64,000 nucleotides of DNA from UBA9676 sp963837105 (GCA_963837105.1 CAWIMG010000002.1:28632-92631), one strand, 5' to 3'; positions 37,582 to 47,217 are shown, counted from the stretch's first letter. Numbers and translations are program-made. The notes: generated by a model not told the origin, from the letters alone.

Positions 37582-39267
37582 ATGCAGGTTGAGTACGTCA
37601 CGACCCTGCTCGTGGCCGCGGCGGTCACCTATCTGCTGACGCCGCTGGTGCGGCGGTTCGCGGTCACGGTCGGCGCCATCCACGCCGCCCGCGACCGGGA
37701 CGTGCACCAGGTGCCAACCCCGCTGCTGGGCGGGGTCGCCATGTACGCGGGCCTGATCGCCGGGCTGATCGTGGCCAGCCGGCTGGGCAGCCTGAAGACG
37801 GTGTTCGCGCAGACCAACATGGGCAAGGGCCTGCTGCTGGCCGGGGCGCTGGTGGTCATCATGGGCTTCGTTGATGACCGCTGGGGGATGGGGGCGATCA
37901 GCAAGCTGGCCGGCCAGGTCGCGGCGGGCGTCATCCTGGTCTGGAGCGGGGCCGCGGTCACCTGGCTGCCGGAGCCGCGGGGCGGCTACCTGGTGCTGAC
38001 CACCGATGAGCAGATCGTGGTCACGATCCTGGTCGTGGTGATGACCATCAACGCGGTCAACTTCATCGACGGCCTCGACGGGCTGGCCGCCGGGATCGTC
38101 GGCATCGGGGCCGCGTCCTTCTTCATCTACTACTACACGCTCACCCACCGGCTCGGCCTGGGCGGCCAGACCGGCCCCGCGCTGCTGGTCTCGGCCGTGC
38201 TGGCCGGGGTCTGCCTGGGGTTCTTGCCGCACAACTTCCACCCCGCCCGCGTCTTCATGGGTGACACCGGCTCGATGCTGATCGGGCTGCTGCTGGCGTA
38301 TGTGCCGATCTCCAGCCTGGCCGCGCTCGACCCCAACTCACTGATCGACCCGCACGCCTTCGCGCATGGCACGGTCAACCGGTTCGGGGCGATCATGCCG
38401 CTGCTGCTGCCGGCCGCGATCCTGCTCATTCCCTACGCCGACCTGCTGCTGGCGGTCGCCCGCCGGACCCGGGCGGGGCTGTCGCCGTTCGCGGCGGACC
38501 GCAAGCATCTGCACCACCGGATGCTGGAGATCGGCCATTCGCACCGGACCAGCGTCCTGATCATGTACCTGTGGGCTGCCCTGTTCGCGGGCAGCGTGGT
38601 GTGGCTATCGATCATCCGCAGCAAGCTGTACGTCCTCGCGATCGTCACCGCGGTCGCCATGCTGGCGCTGCTGTTCATGTCGATGCCACGGCAAGGGCGG
38701 CGGAGCCGGGCGGCTGCCCGTGCCGCTGCCCCGGCCGCCGGGCTTCCGCCCGGGCCAGTTGCCGGGCAGGCGCCAGCCCCGGCTGCCGGTCAGCCACTCG
38801 CCCCGGCCGTCGCCCCCCACGGTGCCCCGATGGCGAATGGTGCCCCGGCGGGGGAGGGCGCCACGGCCGGGAACGGTGCCGCGCGGAGTGGTGCTGCCGC
38901 ACCCAGTGGTGCTGCCGCACCCAGTGGTGCCGCCGCACCCAGTGGTGCCGCCGCGGGCAGCGGTTCGGCCGCGCGGAACAGTGCTGCCGCGCGGAACAGT
39001 GCTGCCGCGCGGAACAGTGCTGCGCGGAACGGTGCTGCCGCCCAGCCGGCTGCCGCCCGGCCACCGGCCAGTGGCGCGGCGCCGGTGCCATGGCCGCCCG
39101 CCCCAGCCGCGCCGCGGCCGGCCTCGGCGCCGGCCGGGCCACCCACGGTGGACGTCCCACCCGGTCCAGGGGTGGCGATCTCGCTCTCCCCACCGTCCGC
39201 TGGCCCACCCTGGCCCCCGGCGCGCCCGGTGGGCAACCCGCCGTGGCCGCCCGCGCCACCGGCGTGA
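37582..39267 (+). CDS. Polyprenyl-phosphate sugar-1-phosphate transferase (WecA/MraY family)
   Basis: An integral membrane enzyme that puts a sugar phosphate, probably GlcNAc-1-P, on decaprenyl or undecaprenyl phosphate to start cell-wall linkage glycans. 561 residues. Residues 1-375 hold about eleven helices with VPTPLLGGVAMYAG, VIMGFVDDRWGMG, the catalytic NFIDGLDGLAAG, RVFMGDTGSMLIG and DRKHLHHRMLEIGHSHR. The last ~185 residues are a cytoplasmic Ala-Pro-Gly tail with tandem repeats PSGAAA and ARNSAA. The core matches actinobacterial homologs just upstream of the atp operon. Confidence 0.92.
   Translation: MQVEYVTTLLVAAAVTYLLTPLVRRFAVTVGAIHAARDRDVHQVPTPLLGGVAMYAGLIAGLIVASRLGSLKTVFAQTNMGKGLLLAGALVVIMGFVDDRWGMGAISKLAGQVAAGVILVWSGAAVTWLPEPRGGYLVLTTDEQIVVTILVVVMTINAVNFIDGLDGLAAGIVGIGAASFFIYYYTLTHRLGLGGQTGPALLVSAVLAGVCLGFLPHNFHPARVFMGDTGSMLIGLLLAYVPISSLAALDPNSLIDPHAFAHGTVNRFGAIMPLLLPAAILLIPYADLLLAVARRTRAGLSPFAADRKHLHHRMLEIGHSHRTSVLIMYLWAALFAGSVVWLSIIRSKLYVLAIVTAVAMLALLFMSMPRQGRRSRAAARAAAPAAGLPPGPVAGQAPAPAAGQPLAPAVAPHGAPMANGAPAGEGATAGNGAARSGAAAPSGAAAPSGAAAPSGAAAGSGSAARNSAAARNSAAARNSAARNGAAAQPAAARPPASGAAPVPWPPAPAAPRPASAPAGPPTVDVPPGPGVAISLSPPSAGPPWPPARPVGNPPWPPAPPA
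38886..39031 (+). repeat. 18-bp coding minisatellites in the wecA-like gene
   Basis: AGTGGTGCTGCCGCACCC (SGAAAP) is repeated four times, then AACAGTGCTGCCGCGCGG (NSAAAR) three times, with near-perfect copies. Units keep the frame, so repeat number can vary without breaking the gene. Confidence 0.85.
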
Positions 39268-39541
39268 CCCGCACCTGGCGATCCGTTATGACTGCCCGCG
39301 CCACCGGCGTCACCCACACCCAGTGGCCCTATGACCCCCGCGCCGGTGGCCCGTTATGACCGCCGCGCTGCCCGTGTGACCCGCACCTGGCCGCCGCGTC
39401 CGTGCTGATGCCTGCGTGCCGCCTGGGGCGTCCGCGCCGGGGTGCCGGGCCGCCTCCGGGACCAGCCCGCAGCCGGCGTTGTGGCCGCTGACAGGCCGAT
39501 AAGTTACAGACCGTGATCCGTCAGGGCCGGGCCGGGAGAGC
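39268..39541. other. Intergenic region before the atp operon
   Basis: Starts with degenerate repeats of GTGACCCGCACCTGG-like sequence (39264-39390), possibly decayed copies of the preceding coding repeats. No gene recognised. Confidence 0.5.
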
Positions 39542-39559
39542 TTGTGATATCTTTCACGA
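39542..39559. promoter_or_regulatory. Rex-type redox operator upstream of the atp operon
   Basis: TTGTGATATCTTTCACGA closely fits the Rex operator consensus TTGTGAACGCTTTCACAA. A weaker copy (GTGATACGTTTCGCAC) is at 39589-39604. It lies 168 bp before atpI. Rex binds when NADH/NAD is low and releases when it is high, and controls respiratory genes in Streptomyces. It suggests redox control of ATP synthase; the direct evidence is sequence match and position. Confidence 0.7.
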
Positions 39560-39726
39560 GCAGCCGCTCGATGATGAGTGAGGGGTCCGTGATACGTTTC
39601 GCACACGTGACGGCGCACCTGCGCCAGTCCGGTGCTGAGGCTGCCACGGGTGGCTCGCACCACCGGGATGAGCGGGCGCGTGTGCCGGGCACCCGTGCGA
39701 CCTTCGAGCCTTCCGGAGCCTGATCA

Positions 39727-40131
39727 ATGCTGGCGACCTATGCCGTGATCATACGGCGTTCCGCCCTGGTCACCGCTCCGGTCGCGCTGCTGCTGGTCGT
39801 GCTGGGCTGGCTGCTCGGCGGGTCCAAGGGCCTGCTTGGTGCCGCGCTCGGGGTCGCCCTGGTGATCGCATTCTTCGGGATCAGCGTGCTGGTGGTGGGC
39901 CGGTTCGCAAAGGTGAGCCCGCAGGCCATGATGGTGGCCGCGATCGCTACCTACCTGCTGAAGATCCTCATTCTGCTCTTCCTGGTGGGCCGCTTCCAGG
40001 ACTCGACCGCGTTCAACCCCCGGTTCTTCGGCCTCACCGCCATCATCTGCGTGCTCACCTACAGCGCCGCCCAGATGATCTGGTCGATGCGCCTGAAGAT
40101 GCTGTACGTCGAGCCGGACAGAGACCGGTGA
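39727..40131 (+). CDS. atpI: ATP synthase protein I
   Basis: 134 residues, four helices (ALVTAPVALLLVVLGWLLGG, ALGVALVIAFFGISVLVVG, MMVAAIATYLLKILILLFLV, LTAIICVLTYSAAQMIW). AtpI helps assemble the c-ring in other bacteria. First gene of the atp operon, behind the Rex-type site. Confidence 0.88.
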   Translation: MLATYAVIIRRSALVTAPVALLLVVLGWLLGGSKGLLGAALGVALVIAFFGISVLVVGRFAKVSPQAMMVAAIATYLLKILILLFLVGRFQDSTAFNPRFFGLTAIICVLTYSAAQMIWSMRLKMLYVEPDRDR

Positions 40132-40225
40132 CCCGTGATGCGAACTGGACCGCAGGGCGGGGGACCGCGGCCCACGGCCGGCGCGTCCGGCAGCGCTGGG
40201 CGCGCCGGGGCCGGGCGGGTGCCCG

Positions 40226-40462
40226 ATGACCGGGAACGGGCCGGGCGGGACCCAGCCCGGCGACCGCGATCCGTCCCAGCCCCGGCCGGCCAGCGAAGGC
40301 TGGGCGATCCTGTCCTACATGATCGGCGGCATGGCCCTGTACGGGCTGGTGGGCTGGCTGATCGGCCGCTGGACCGGCCTGCCCTGGCTGTTTCCGGTGG
40401 GCATGCTGCTCGGCCTGGCCAGTTCCATCGCCCTCGTCATCTTCCGGGTCACCCGGTCGTGA
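40226..40462 (+). CDS. AtpZ/AtpI-like small membrane protein
   Basis: 78 residues with a Pro-rich start and two helices (YMIGGMALYGLVGWLIGRW and FPVGMLLGLASSIALVIFRV). GxxxYGLxGWLxGxW...FPxGMLLG is the AtpZ-type pattern. It sits between atpI and atpB, so a role in c-ring or ion-channel assembly is likely. Confidence 0.78.
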   Translation: MTGNGPGGTQPGDRDPSQPRPASEGWAILSYMIGGMALYGLVGWLIGRWTGLPWLFPVGMLLGLASSIALVIFRVTRS

Positions 40463-40516
40463 TCCTGCTGACCTGCCGCCCACGCCGCCGCGGGGGCGTG
40501 CCACGAGGAGCCAACG

Positions 40517-41326
40517 GTGAGTGACGTCGCGGTATCGATGCCCGCCGAGGGCTGCCACATCTTCAGCGGCTGTGGCTACCCGGCGCCATCGATCAATGAC
40601 TTCTACTTCAAGCCGATCTTCAACATCGGCCTCTTCCACTTCACCAAGCCCATGCTGCTGGCGATCGTGTCCGCCGGCATCGTGCTGACCTTCTTCTTCG
40701 TGGCGTTCCGGAAGCCGAAGATCGTCCCCCGGGGCACGCAGAACGTCGGTGAGCTGGGCGTGCTGTTCGTCCGGGACCAGATCCTGCGGCCACAGCTGGG
40801 CAAGGATGGCGACAAGTACCTGCCCTTCATCGTCTCGATCTTCTTCTTCGTCTGGGTCATGAACCTGTTCGGGATCATCCCGCTGATCGAGTTCCCGGCG
40901 ACCTCCCGGATCGCGTACCCGGCCGGGCTGGCCTTTATCGTCTGGGTCACCTACATCACGATCGGGATGCGGACCAAGGGCCCGATCGGCTACTTCAGGC
41001 AAATGGCCGTGCCGCAGGGCGCGCCGTGGTGGATCCTGCCGCTGCTCGCCCCGATCGAGCTGTTCTCCAACATCCTGGTCCGTCCGTTCACGCTGACGAT
41101 CCGGCTCATGGCCAACATGCTGGCCGGGCACCTGCTGCTGCTGGTGTTCGGGCTGGCGTCCTGGTACCTGTTCAGCGCCTCGATCGGCCTGCTCTACGCC
41201 GCCACCTCGTTCGTGCTGACGATCATCCTGACCGGCCTGGAGGTGCTGATCCAGGCGCTGCAGGCGTTCATCTTCGCCACCCTCACCGCGTTCTACATCG
41301 CTGATGCGAGCCAGACCCTGCACTGA
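40517..41326 (+). CDS. atpB: ATP synthase subunit a
   Basis: Proton-channel subunit of F0. 269 residues, about six helices. ILVRPFTLTIRLMANMLAGH carries the essential Arg facing the c-ring; QALQAFIFATLTAFYIADA is the conserved last helix. GTG start after GAGGAG. Confidence 0.96.
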   Translation: MSDVAVSMPAEGCHIFSGCGYPAPSINDFYFKPIFNIGLFHFTKPMLLAIVSAGIVLTFFFVAFRKPKIVPRGTQNVGELGVLFVRDQILRPQLGKDGDKYLPFIVSIFFFVWVMNLFGIIPLIEFPATSRIAYPAGLAFIVWVTYITIGMRTKGPIGYFRQMAVPQGAPWWILPLLAPIELFSNILVRPFTLTIRLMANMLAGHLLLLVFGLASWYLFSASIGLLYAATSFVLTIILTGLEVLIQALQAFIFATLTAFYIADASQTLH

Positions 41327-41380
41327 TCCTGATCATCGCGACTCCGGCGGGCAACCACCGGCCTGAAAGGAAGCTGAGAA

Positions 41381-41662
41381 ATGCATCACCTGGTGCATCA
41401 CCTGGTCCTGCTCACGGCGGGGACGCCGGGTACCCCGGCCAACCCTTACACCGTCCACCTGATCAACCTGGGTGCGCTGACCTACGGCCTGGCGGCCATC
41501 GGCCCCGGCATCGGCATCGGCCTGGTCTTCGGGCACGCCATCGAGGCCATGGCCCGGCAGCCGGAGGCATCCGGCCGGATCACCACCTATATGTGGATCG
41601 GTTTCGCGCTGACCGAGGCGCTGGCGCTGATCGGCATCGCTGTCCCGTTCTTCATCAAGTAG
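41381..41662 (+). CDS. atpE: ATP synthase subunit c
   Basis: 93 residues, two-helix hairpin: GLAAIGPGIGIGLVFGHAIE, loop ARQPEASG, and second helix GFALTEALALIGIAVPFF with the proton-carrying Glu. The glycine motif fits a proton ring. The ~20-residue His/Thr-rich start is longer than average; AAAGGAAG precedes ATG 41381, and an internal start is less likely. Confidence 0.96.
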   Translation: MHHLVHHLVLLTAGTPGTPANPYTVHLINLGALTYGLAAIGPGIGIGLVFGHAIEAMARQPEASGRITTYMWIGFALTEALALIGIAVPFFIK

Positions 41663-41686
41663 CACCGCACGGAGAGGTACCCGGCC

Positions 41687-42229
41687 ATGTTGCACCTCGA
41701 GGCCGCGCAGCAGCTGCAGAACCCGCTGCTCCCTGACCTGACCGAGCTCATCATCGGCTTCATCACCTTTGGCATCATTTTCGTGGCCCTGTGGCGGGTG
41801 GTGCTGCCGCGGTTCTCCGGCATGCTGGCGGAGCGGACGGAAGCCATCGAAGGCGGGCTGCAGCGGGCCGAGGAAACCCAGGCGGAGGCGCAGCGCACCC
41901 TGCAGTCCTACCGGGAGCAGCTGGCCGAAGCCAGGCATGAGGCTGCCCGGCTGCGGGAGCGGGCGCGCGAGGAGGGTGCGCAGATCATCGCCGAGATGCG
42001 GGCCGAGGCCGCGGCCGAGCGCCAGCGGCTCATCGAAGCGGCGCACACCCAGATCGAGGCGGACCGCCTGCAGGCACTCCAGTCGCTGCGCACCGAGGTG
42101 GGCGCGCTGGCGGTGGATCTGGCCAGCCGGGTGGTGGGTGAGTCGCTGGCGGACGAGGCCCGGCAGCGGCGCACCGTCGAGCGCTTCCTGGCCGAACTGG
42201 AGCAGCTGCCAGAAGGCGCTGGCCGGTGA
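41687..42229 (+). CDS. atpF: ATP synthase subunit b
   Basis: 180 residues: one N-terminal membrane helix (ELIIGFITFGIIFVALWRVV) and a long charged coiled coil (ERTEAIEGGLQRAEETQAEA...) that is the peripheral stalk. Standard position. Confidence 0.95.
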   Translation: MLHLEAAQQLQNPLLPDLTELIIGFITFGIIFVALWRVVLPRFSGMLAERTEAIEGGLQRAEETQAEAQRTLQSYREQLAEARHEAARLRERAREEGAQIIAEMRAEAAAERQRLIEAAHTQIEADRLQALQSLRTEVGALAVDLASRVVGESLADEARQRRTVERFLAELEQLPEGAGR

Positions 42230-42261
42230 CCGGCCGGGTTGCCAGCGGAGAGGTGAGCTAG

Positions 42262-43074
42262 GTGCAGGGTGCGAGCAGGGCGGCGATGGCCGCGGCGCGG
42301 GACAGTCTCGCCGCCGCGGTGGCCGACCCCTCGGCCGCGGCCGCGATCGGGGCCGAGCTCTTCGCGGTGACCGCGCTGCTGGACCGTGAGCCGGGGCTGC
42401 GGCGCGCGCTGAGCGATCCGGCCAGCGCCGCCAGTGCCCGGGCGGACCTGGCCCGGTCCTTGCTGGGCGACCGGGTCCGCCCGGCCACCCTCGGCGTGGT
42501 CACCACCCTGGTCGGCCAGCGCTGGTCGGCCCCGGGCGACCTGCCGGACGCGGCCGAGCAGCTGGCCGTGCTGGCCGAGTGTGCCGCCGCCGACAGCGAT
42601 GGCCAGCTGGACGAGACCGAGGACCACCTGTTCCGGTTCGGCCGGATCGTCGGCACCGAGCCGGGACTGAGGTCGGCGCTGGCCGACCCGGAGGCGCCGG
42701 CCGAAGCCAAGCGCGGGCTGCTGGACACCTTGCTGGCCGGCAAGGTGACACCGGCCGCACTCCGCCTGATCACCCAGGCCGCGATGTACCCGCGGGGCCG
42801 CAGCCTGGACGCCAGCCTGGCCGAGTACGCGTGGCTGGCCGCCGACTGGCGGCAGCGGCTGATCGCTTTCGTCCGGGCCGCCACCGAACTCACCGGCAGC
42901 CAGCGGGCCCGGCTGGTCGCCGCACTGTCGGCCATCTACCGCCGGGACGTTCACCTCAATGTCGTCATCGACCCGGCCGTGGTAGGTGGCATGTCGGTCC
43001 AGATCGGGGATGAGTTCCTGGATGGCAGCGTGGGCAGCCGTCTCGCCCAGCTACGACGCCGGCTGGCGGCCTGA
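42262..43074 (+). CDS. atpH: ATP synthase subunit delta
   Basis: 270 residues, the long actinobacterial delta, with a helical N-terminal domain (residues ~1-110) and the C-terminal stalk region VIDPAVVGGMSVQIGDEFLD-GSV-RLAQLRR. It links F1 to the b stalk. Start GTG 42262. It is not the b-delta fusion seen in mycobacteria. Confidence 0.93.
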   Translation: MQGASRAAMAAARDSLAAAVADPSAAAAIGAELFAVTALLDREPGLRRALSDPASAASARADLARSLLGDRVRPATLGVVTTLVGQRWSAPGDLPDAAEQLAVLAECAAADSDGQLDETEDHLFRFGRIVGTEPGLRSALADPEAPAEAKRGLLDTLLAGKVTPAALRLITQAAMYPRGRSLDASLAEYAWLAADWRQRLIAFVRAATELTGSQRARLVAALSAIYRRDVHLNVVIDPAVVGGMSVQIGDEFLDGSVGSRLAQLRRRLAA

Positions 43075-43180
43075 TGGCCGGCCGGAGCCGCGGCCAGCGG
43101 CGGCGCAGCGCGGCCGGCCACCGGCCGGCGCCTGACAATTCGAAAAGCACGAGCACTGCGACGAGAAAGACGCGAGGACC

Positions 43181-44836
43181 ATGGCGGAGCTGACAATCCG
43201 GCCCGACGAGATCCGGGACGCACTGGCGAGCTTCGTCCAGGCGTATGAGCCAGACGCCGCCGCCCTGCAGGAGGTCGGCACGGTCGCCGAGTGCGGCGAC
43301 GGCATCGCCCGGGTGGAGGGCCTGCCGTCGGCGATGGCCAGTGAACTGCTGGAGTTCCCCGGTGGCATCCGCGGCCTGGCGCTCAACCTGGACGTCCGTG
43401 AGATCGGCGTGGTCATCCTGGGCGACTTCAGCAAGATCGAGGAGGGGCAGCAGGTCCGCCGCACCGGCGAGGTGCTGTCGGTGCCGGTCGGGGATGGCTT
43501 CCTCGGCCGGGTGGTGGACCCGCTCGGGCTCCCGCTGGACGGCAAGGGTGAGATCGAGAGCACGGAACTGCGGGCCCTGGAACTGCAGGCGCCGTCGGTG
43601 GTGCAGCGGCAGCCGGTGAAGGAGCCACTGCAAACTGGGATCAAGGCCATCGACGCCATGACCGCGATCGGACGCGGGCAGCGGCAGCTGATCATCGGCG
43701 ACCGGCAGACCGGCAAGACCGCCGTCGCCATCGACACGGTGATCAACCAGAAGGCCAACTGGGACTCCGGTGACCCGGCCCGCCAGGTCCGCTGTATCTA
43801 CGTCGCGGTGGGCCAGAAGGGTTCCACGATCGCCCAGGTGCGCCAGTCACTGGAGGATGCGGGGGCGCTGGAGTACACCACCATCGTGGCGTCGCCGGCC
43901 TCTGACCCAGCCGGCTACAAGTACATCGCGCCCTACACCGGCTCGGCGATCGGGCAGCACTGGATGTACCAGGGCAAGCACGCCCTGATCATCTTCGACG
44001 ACCTGACCAAGCAGGCGGAGGCCTACCGGGCTATCTCGCTGCTGCTGCGCCGGCCGCCAGGCCGGGAAGCCTACCCAGGCGACGTGTTCTACCTGCACTC
44101 ACGGCTGCTGGAGCGGTGCGCCAAGCTGTCGGACGACCTTGGCGGCGGATCGCTCACCGGCCTGCCGATCATCGAGACCAAGGGCAACGACGTCTCCGCC
44201 TACATCCCGACGAACGTCATCTCGATCACCGACGGCCAGATCTTCCTGGAGACCGATCTGTTCAATTCGGGCGTCCGGCCTGCCATCAACGTGGGTATCT
44301 CGGTCTCCCGGGTCGGCGGCAACGCACAGGTCAAGGCGATGAAGAAGGTGGCGGGCACGCTGCGGCTGAGCCTGTCGCAGTTCCGCGACCTGGAGGCGTT
44401 CGCCGCGTTCGCATCCGACCTGGACGCGGCCTCGCGCGCGCAGCTTGACCGCGGGGTGCGGCTGGTCGAGCTGCTCAAGCAGCCGCAGTACAGCCCGTTC
44501 CCGGTGGAGCGGCAGGTCGTCTCGGTCTGGGCGGGAACCACCGGCCAGCTGGACGACGTGCCGCTCGAAGATGTCCGCCGGTTCGAGGACGAGTTCCTTG
44601 ACTACATCCAGCGCAACCGCGCTGGCATCTTCGACGCCATCAGGGAGACCGGTGACCTGTCCGACGACACGGTGACCGCCATGAAGGACGCGATCGAGGA
44701 CTTCCGGCGTGGTTTCGAGACCTCCGCCGGGCACCCGCTGGTGACCGAGGAGCCCGCCGAGCCGGTCGACGAAGCGCAGGTCAAGCAGGAGACTGTGACC
44801 AGGCATCTGCCGCCACCGCCGCCGAAGGGGAGCTAG
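43181..44836 (+). CDS. atpA: ATP synthase subunit alpha
   Basis: 551 residues. Walker A is IIGDRQTGKTAVAIDT; also PLGLPLDGKG, GIKAIDAMTAIGRGQRQL and the signature RPAINVGISVSRVGG. The C-terminal ~40 residues form the acidic, variable tail usual in actinobacteria. Non-catalytic nucleotide site of F1. Confidence 0.97.
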   Translation: MAELTIRPDEIRDALASFVQAYEPDAAALQEVGTVAECGDGIARVEGLPSAMASELLEFPGGIRGLALNLDVREIGVVILGDFSKIEEGQQVRRTGEVLSVPVGDGFLGRVVDPLGLPLDGKGEIESTELRALELQAPSVVQRQPVKEPLQTGIKAIDAMTAIGRGQRQLIIGDRQTGKTAVAIDTVINQKANWDSGDPARQVRCIYVAVGQKGSTIAQVRQSLEDAGALEYTTIVASPASDPAGYKYIAPYTGSAIGQHWMYQGKHALIIFDDLTKQAEAYRAISLLLRRPPGREAYPGDVFYLHSRLLERCAKLSDDLGGGSLTGLPIIETKGNDVSAYIPTNVISITDGQIFLETDLFNSGVRPAINVGISVSRVGGNAQVKAMKKVAGTLRLSLSQFRDLEAFAAFASDLDAASRAQLDRGVRLVELLKQPQYSPFPVERQVVSVWAGTTGQLDDVPLEDVRRFEDEFLDYIQRNRAGIFDAIRETGDLSDDTVTAMKDAIEDFRRGFETSAGHPLVTEEPAEPVDEAQVKQETVTRHLPPPPPKGS

Positions 44837-44839
44837 CGG

Positions 44840-45751
44840 ATGGGAGCGCAGCTGCGCGCGGTCAGGCGGCGGATTGGCACCGTCAAGTCCACCGCCAAGA
44901 TCACCCGTGCCCAGGAGCTGATCGCCTCCTCGCGGATCGTGAAGGCGCAGCAGCGGGTCCTGGCCGCCGGGCCGTACGCGCGGGAGATCACCAATGCCGT
45001 GGAAGCGGTTGTCAGCCGGTCTAGCAACGTACGGCATCCGCTCACCAGCGAGCCGGAACGGCCCACCCGGGCGGCAATGCTGATCATGACCAGCGACCGC
45101 GGCTTCTGCGGCGGTTTCAATGCCAGCGTGCTGCGGGAGGCGCAGGGCCTGACCGCGCTGCTGGATGAGCGCGGCATCGAGGCGGACCGGTACGTGGCGG
45201 GGCGGAAGGGCATCGTCTGGCACCAGTTCCGCGAGCTGGCGATGGCGGGCGAGTGGAGCGGGTTCTCCGACATCCCGGCACACGCCAACGCCAGCGAGAT
45301 CACCTCGGCCCTGCTGGAGGCATTCGCCCGGTCGGCCGACGAGGGCGGGGTGGACGAGATCCACCTGGTGCACACCGAGTTCGTCTCGATGCTCACCCAG
45401 CGGCCGGTGATCCGCAGGCTGCTGCCGCTGGTGATCACCGAGACCGAGGAGGACCAGCCGGCCGGCCTGCTCGCCAGCTACGAGTTCGAGCCGTCGCCAG
45501 AGCAGGTGCTGGACGCGCTGCTGCCCTGGTATGTGGAGAGCCGGATCTACCATGCCCTGCTGGACTCGGCGGCAGCCGAGATCGCGGCCCGGCGGCGGGC
45601 CATGAAGTCGGCCACGGATAACGCCAATGACCTGCTGGAAGCGCTCACCAGGGAAGCCAACAAGGCGCGGCAGGCGGAGATCACCCAGGAAATCAGCGAG
45701 ATCGTCGGTGGTGCGAACGCGCTGGCCGAATCGATCAGTGGGAGTAAGTGA
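44840..45751 (+). CDS. atpG: ATP synthase subunit gamma
   Basis: 303 residues. The N- and C-terminal helices of the rotor shaft (RRIGTVKSTAKITRAQELIA and ALTREANKARQAEITQEISE-IVGGANAL) and TSDRGFCGGFNASVLREAQ are conserved. The stop overlaps the atpD GTG start. Confidence 0.96.
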   Translation: MGAQLRAVRRRIGTVKSTAKITRAQELIASSRIVKAQQRVLAAGPYAREITNAVEAVVSRSSNVRHPLTSEPERPTRAAMLIMTSDRGFCGGFNASVLREAQGLTALLDERGIEADRYVAGRKGIVWHQFRELAMAGEWSGFSDIPAHANASEITSALLEAFARSADEGGVDEIHLVHTEFVSMLTQRPVIRRLLPLVITETEEDQPAGLLASYEFEPSPEQVLDALLPWYVESRIYHALLDSAAAEIAARRRAMKSATDNANDLLEALTREANKARQAEITQEISEIVGGANALAESISGSK

Positions 45752-47217
45752 GCGAGATCATGACCGCAACCGCAAAGAACGAAGCTGCCGCCGGGGGCGA
45801 GCCCATCGGCCAGACCGGCCGGGTCGCGCGGGTGATCGGTCCGGTCGTGGACGTCGAGTTCTCGGCTGACGACATGCCGGACATGTACGACGCGCTGCAC
45901 GTTGACGTGACCATGGCGGGCCAGACCAGCACGCTGACCCTGGAAGTCGCCCTGCACCTGGGCGACAACGTGGTCCGGGCCATCTCGATGCGGCCCACCG
46001 ACGGGCTGGTCCGCGGGGCCACGGTCACCGGCACCGGCGGGCCGATCTCGGTCCCGGTCGGCGATGTGACCAAGGGGCACGTGTTCAACGTGCTGGGTGA
46101 GACGCTGGACGTGCCGACCGCCTCGCTGCACGTCACCGAGCGCTGGCCGATCCACCGCCAGGCCCCACCGCTGGACCAGCTGGAGCCGAGGACCGAGATG
46201 TTCGTCACCGGCATCAAGGTCATCGACCTGCTCACCCCCTATGTGAGCGGTGGCAAGATCGGCCTGTTCGGCGGTGCCGGGGTCGGCAAGACGGTGCTGA
46301 TCCAGGAGATGATCCGCCGGGTGGCCAAGAACTTCGGCGGCGTGTCCTGCTTCGCGGGGGTCGGTGAGCGCACCAGGGAGGGCAACGACCTGTTCCTGGA
46401 GATGACCGAATCGGGGGTCATCGCGGACACCGCGCTGGTGTTCGGCCAGATGGACGAACCGCCCGGCACCCGGCTGCGGGTCGGGCTGGCGGCCCTGACC
46501 ATGGCCGAGTACTTCCGCGACGTGCAGGGCCAGGATGTGCTGCTGTTCATCGACAACATCTTCCGGTTCACCCAGGCCGGCTCGGAGGTGTCCACCCTGC
46601 TGGGCCGGATGCCCTCGGCGGTCGGCTACCAGCCGACCCTGGCCGACGAGATGGGCGCGCTGCAGGAGCGGATCACCTCCACCCGCGGGCACTCGATCAC
46701 GTCGATGCAGGCGATCTACGTGCCCGCCGACGACATCACCGACCCGGCGCCGCACACCACGTTCGCCCATCTGGACGCCACCACTGTGCTGTCCCGGGCG
46801 ATCACCGAGAAGGGCATCTACCCGGCGGTGGACCCGCTGGACTCCACCTCCCGGATCCTGGACGCCAGGTACATCGGCCAGGAGCACTACGATGTGGCCC
46901 GCGAAGTCCAGCGCATCCTGCAGCGTTATCGGGAACTGCAGGACATCATCGCCATTCTCGGCATCGACGAGCTGTCGGAAGAAGACAAGGTCACGGTCCA
47001 GCGGGCGCGCCGGATCGAGCGGTTCCTGTCCCACCCCATGTATGTGGCCGAGCAGTTCACCGGCATCGAGGGCGCGTTCGTGCCGCTGGAGGAGACCATC
47101 TCCTCGTTCAAGGCGATCACCGAGGGCAAGTACGACCACGTCCCGGAGCAGGCGTTCTTCATGTGCGGCGGGATCGAGGACGTCGAGCGCAAGGCCAAGG
47201 ATCTGGAGGGCCGGTGA
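45748..47217 (+). CDS. atpD: ATP synthase subunit beta
   Basis: 489 residues, catalytic. Walker A GLFGGAGVGKTVLIQE; GERTREGNDLF, Walker B DVLLFIDNIFRFTQAGSEVS, and the PAVDPLDSTSRIL signature. The annotated GTG 45748 overlaps atpG; ATG 45760 is an alternative four codons in. Overlaps atpC by 4 bp. Confidence 0.97.
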   Translation: MSEIMTATAKNEAAAGGEPIGQTGRVARVIGPVVDVEFSADDMPDMYDALHVDVTMAGQTSTLTLEVALHLGDNVVRAISMRPTDGLVRGATVTGTGGPISVPVGDVTKGHVFNVLGETLDVPTASLHVTERWPIHRQAPPLDQLEPRTEMFVTGIKVIDLLTPYVSGGKIGLFGGAGVGKTVLIQEMIRRVAKNFGGVSCFAGVGERTREGNDLFLEMTESGVIADTALVFGQMDEPPGTRLRVGLAALTMAEYFRDVQGQDVLLFIDNIFRFTQAGSEVSTLLGRMPSAVGYQPTLADEMGALQERITSTRGHSITSMQAIYVPADDITDPAPHTTFAHLDATTVLSRAITEKGIYPAVDPLDSTSRILDARYIGQEHYDVAREVQRILQRYRELQDIIAILGIDELSEEDKVTVQRARRIERFLSHPMYVAEQFTGIEGAFVPLEETISSFKAITEGKYDHVPEQAFFMCGGIEDVERKAKDLEGR

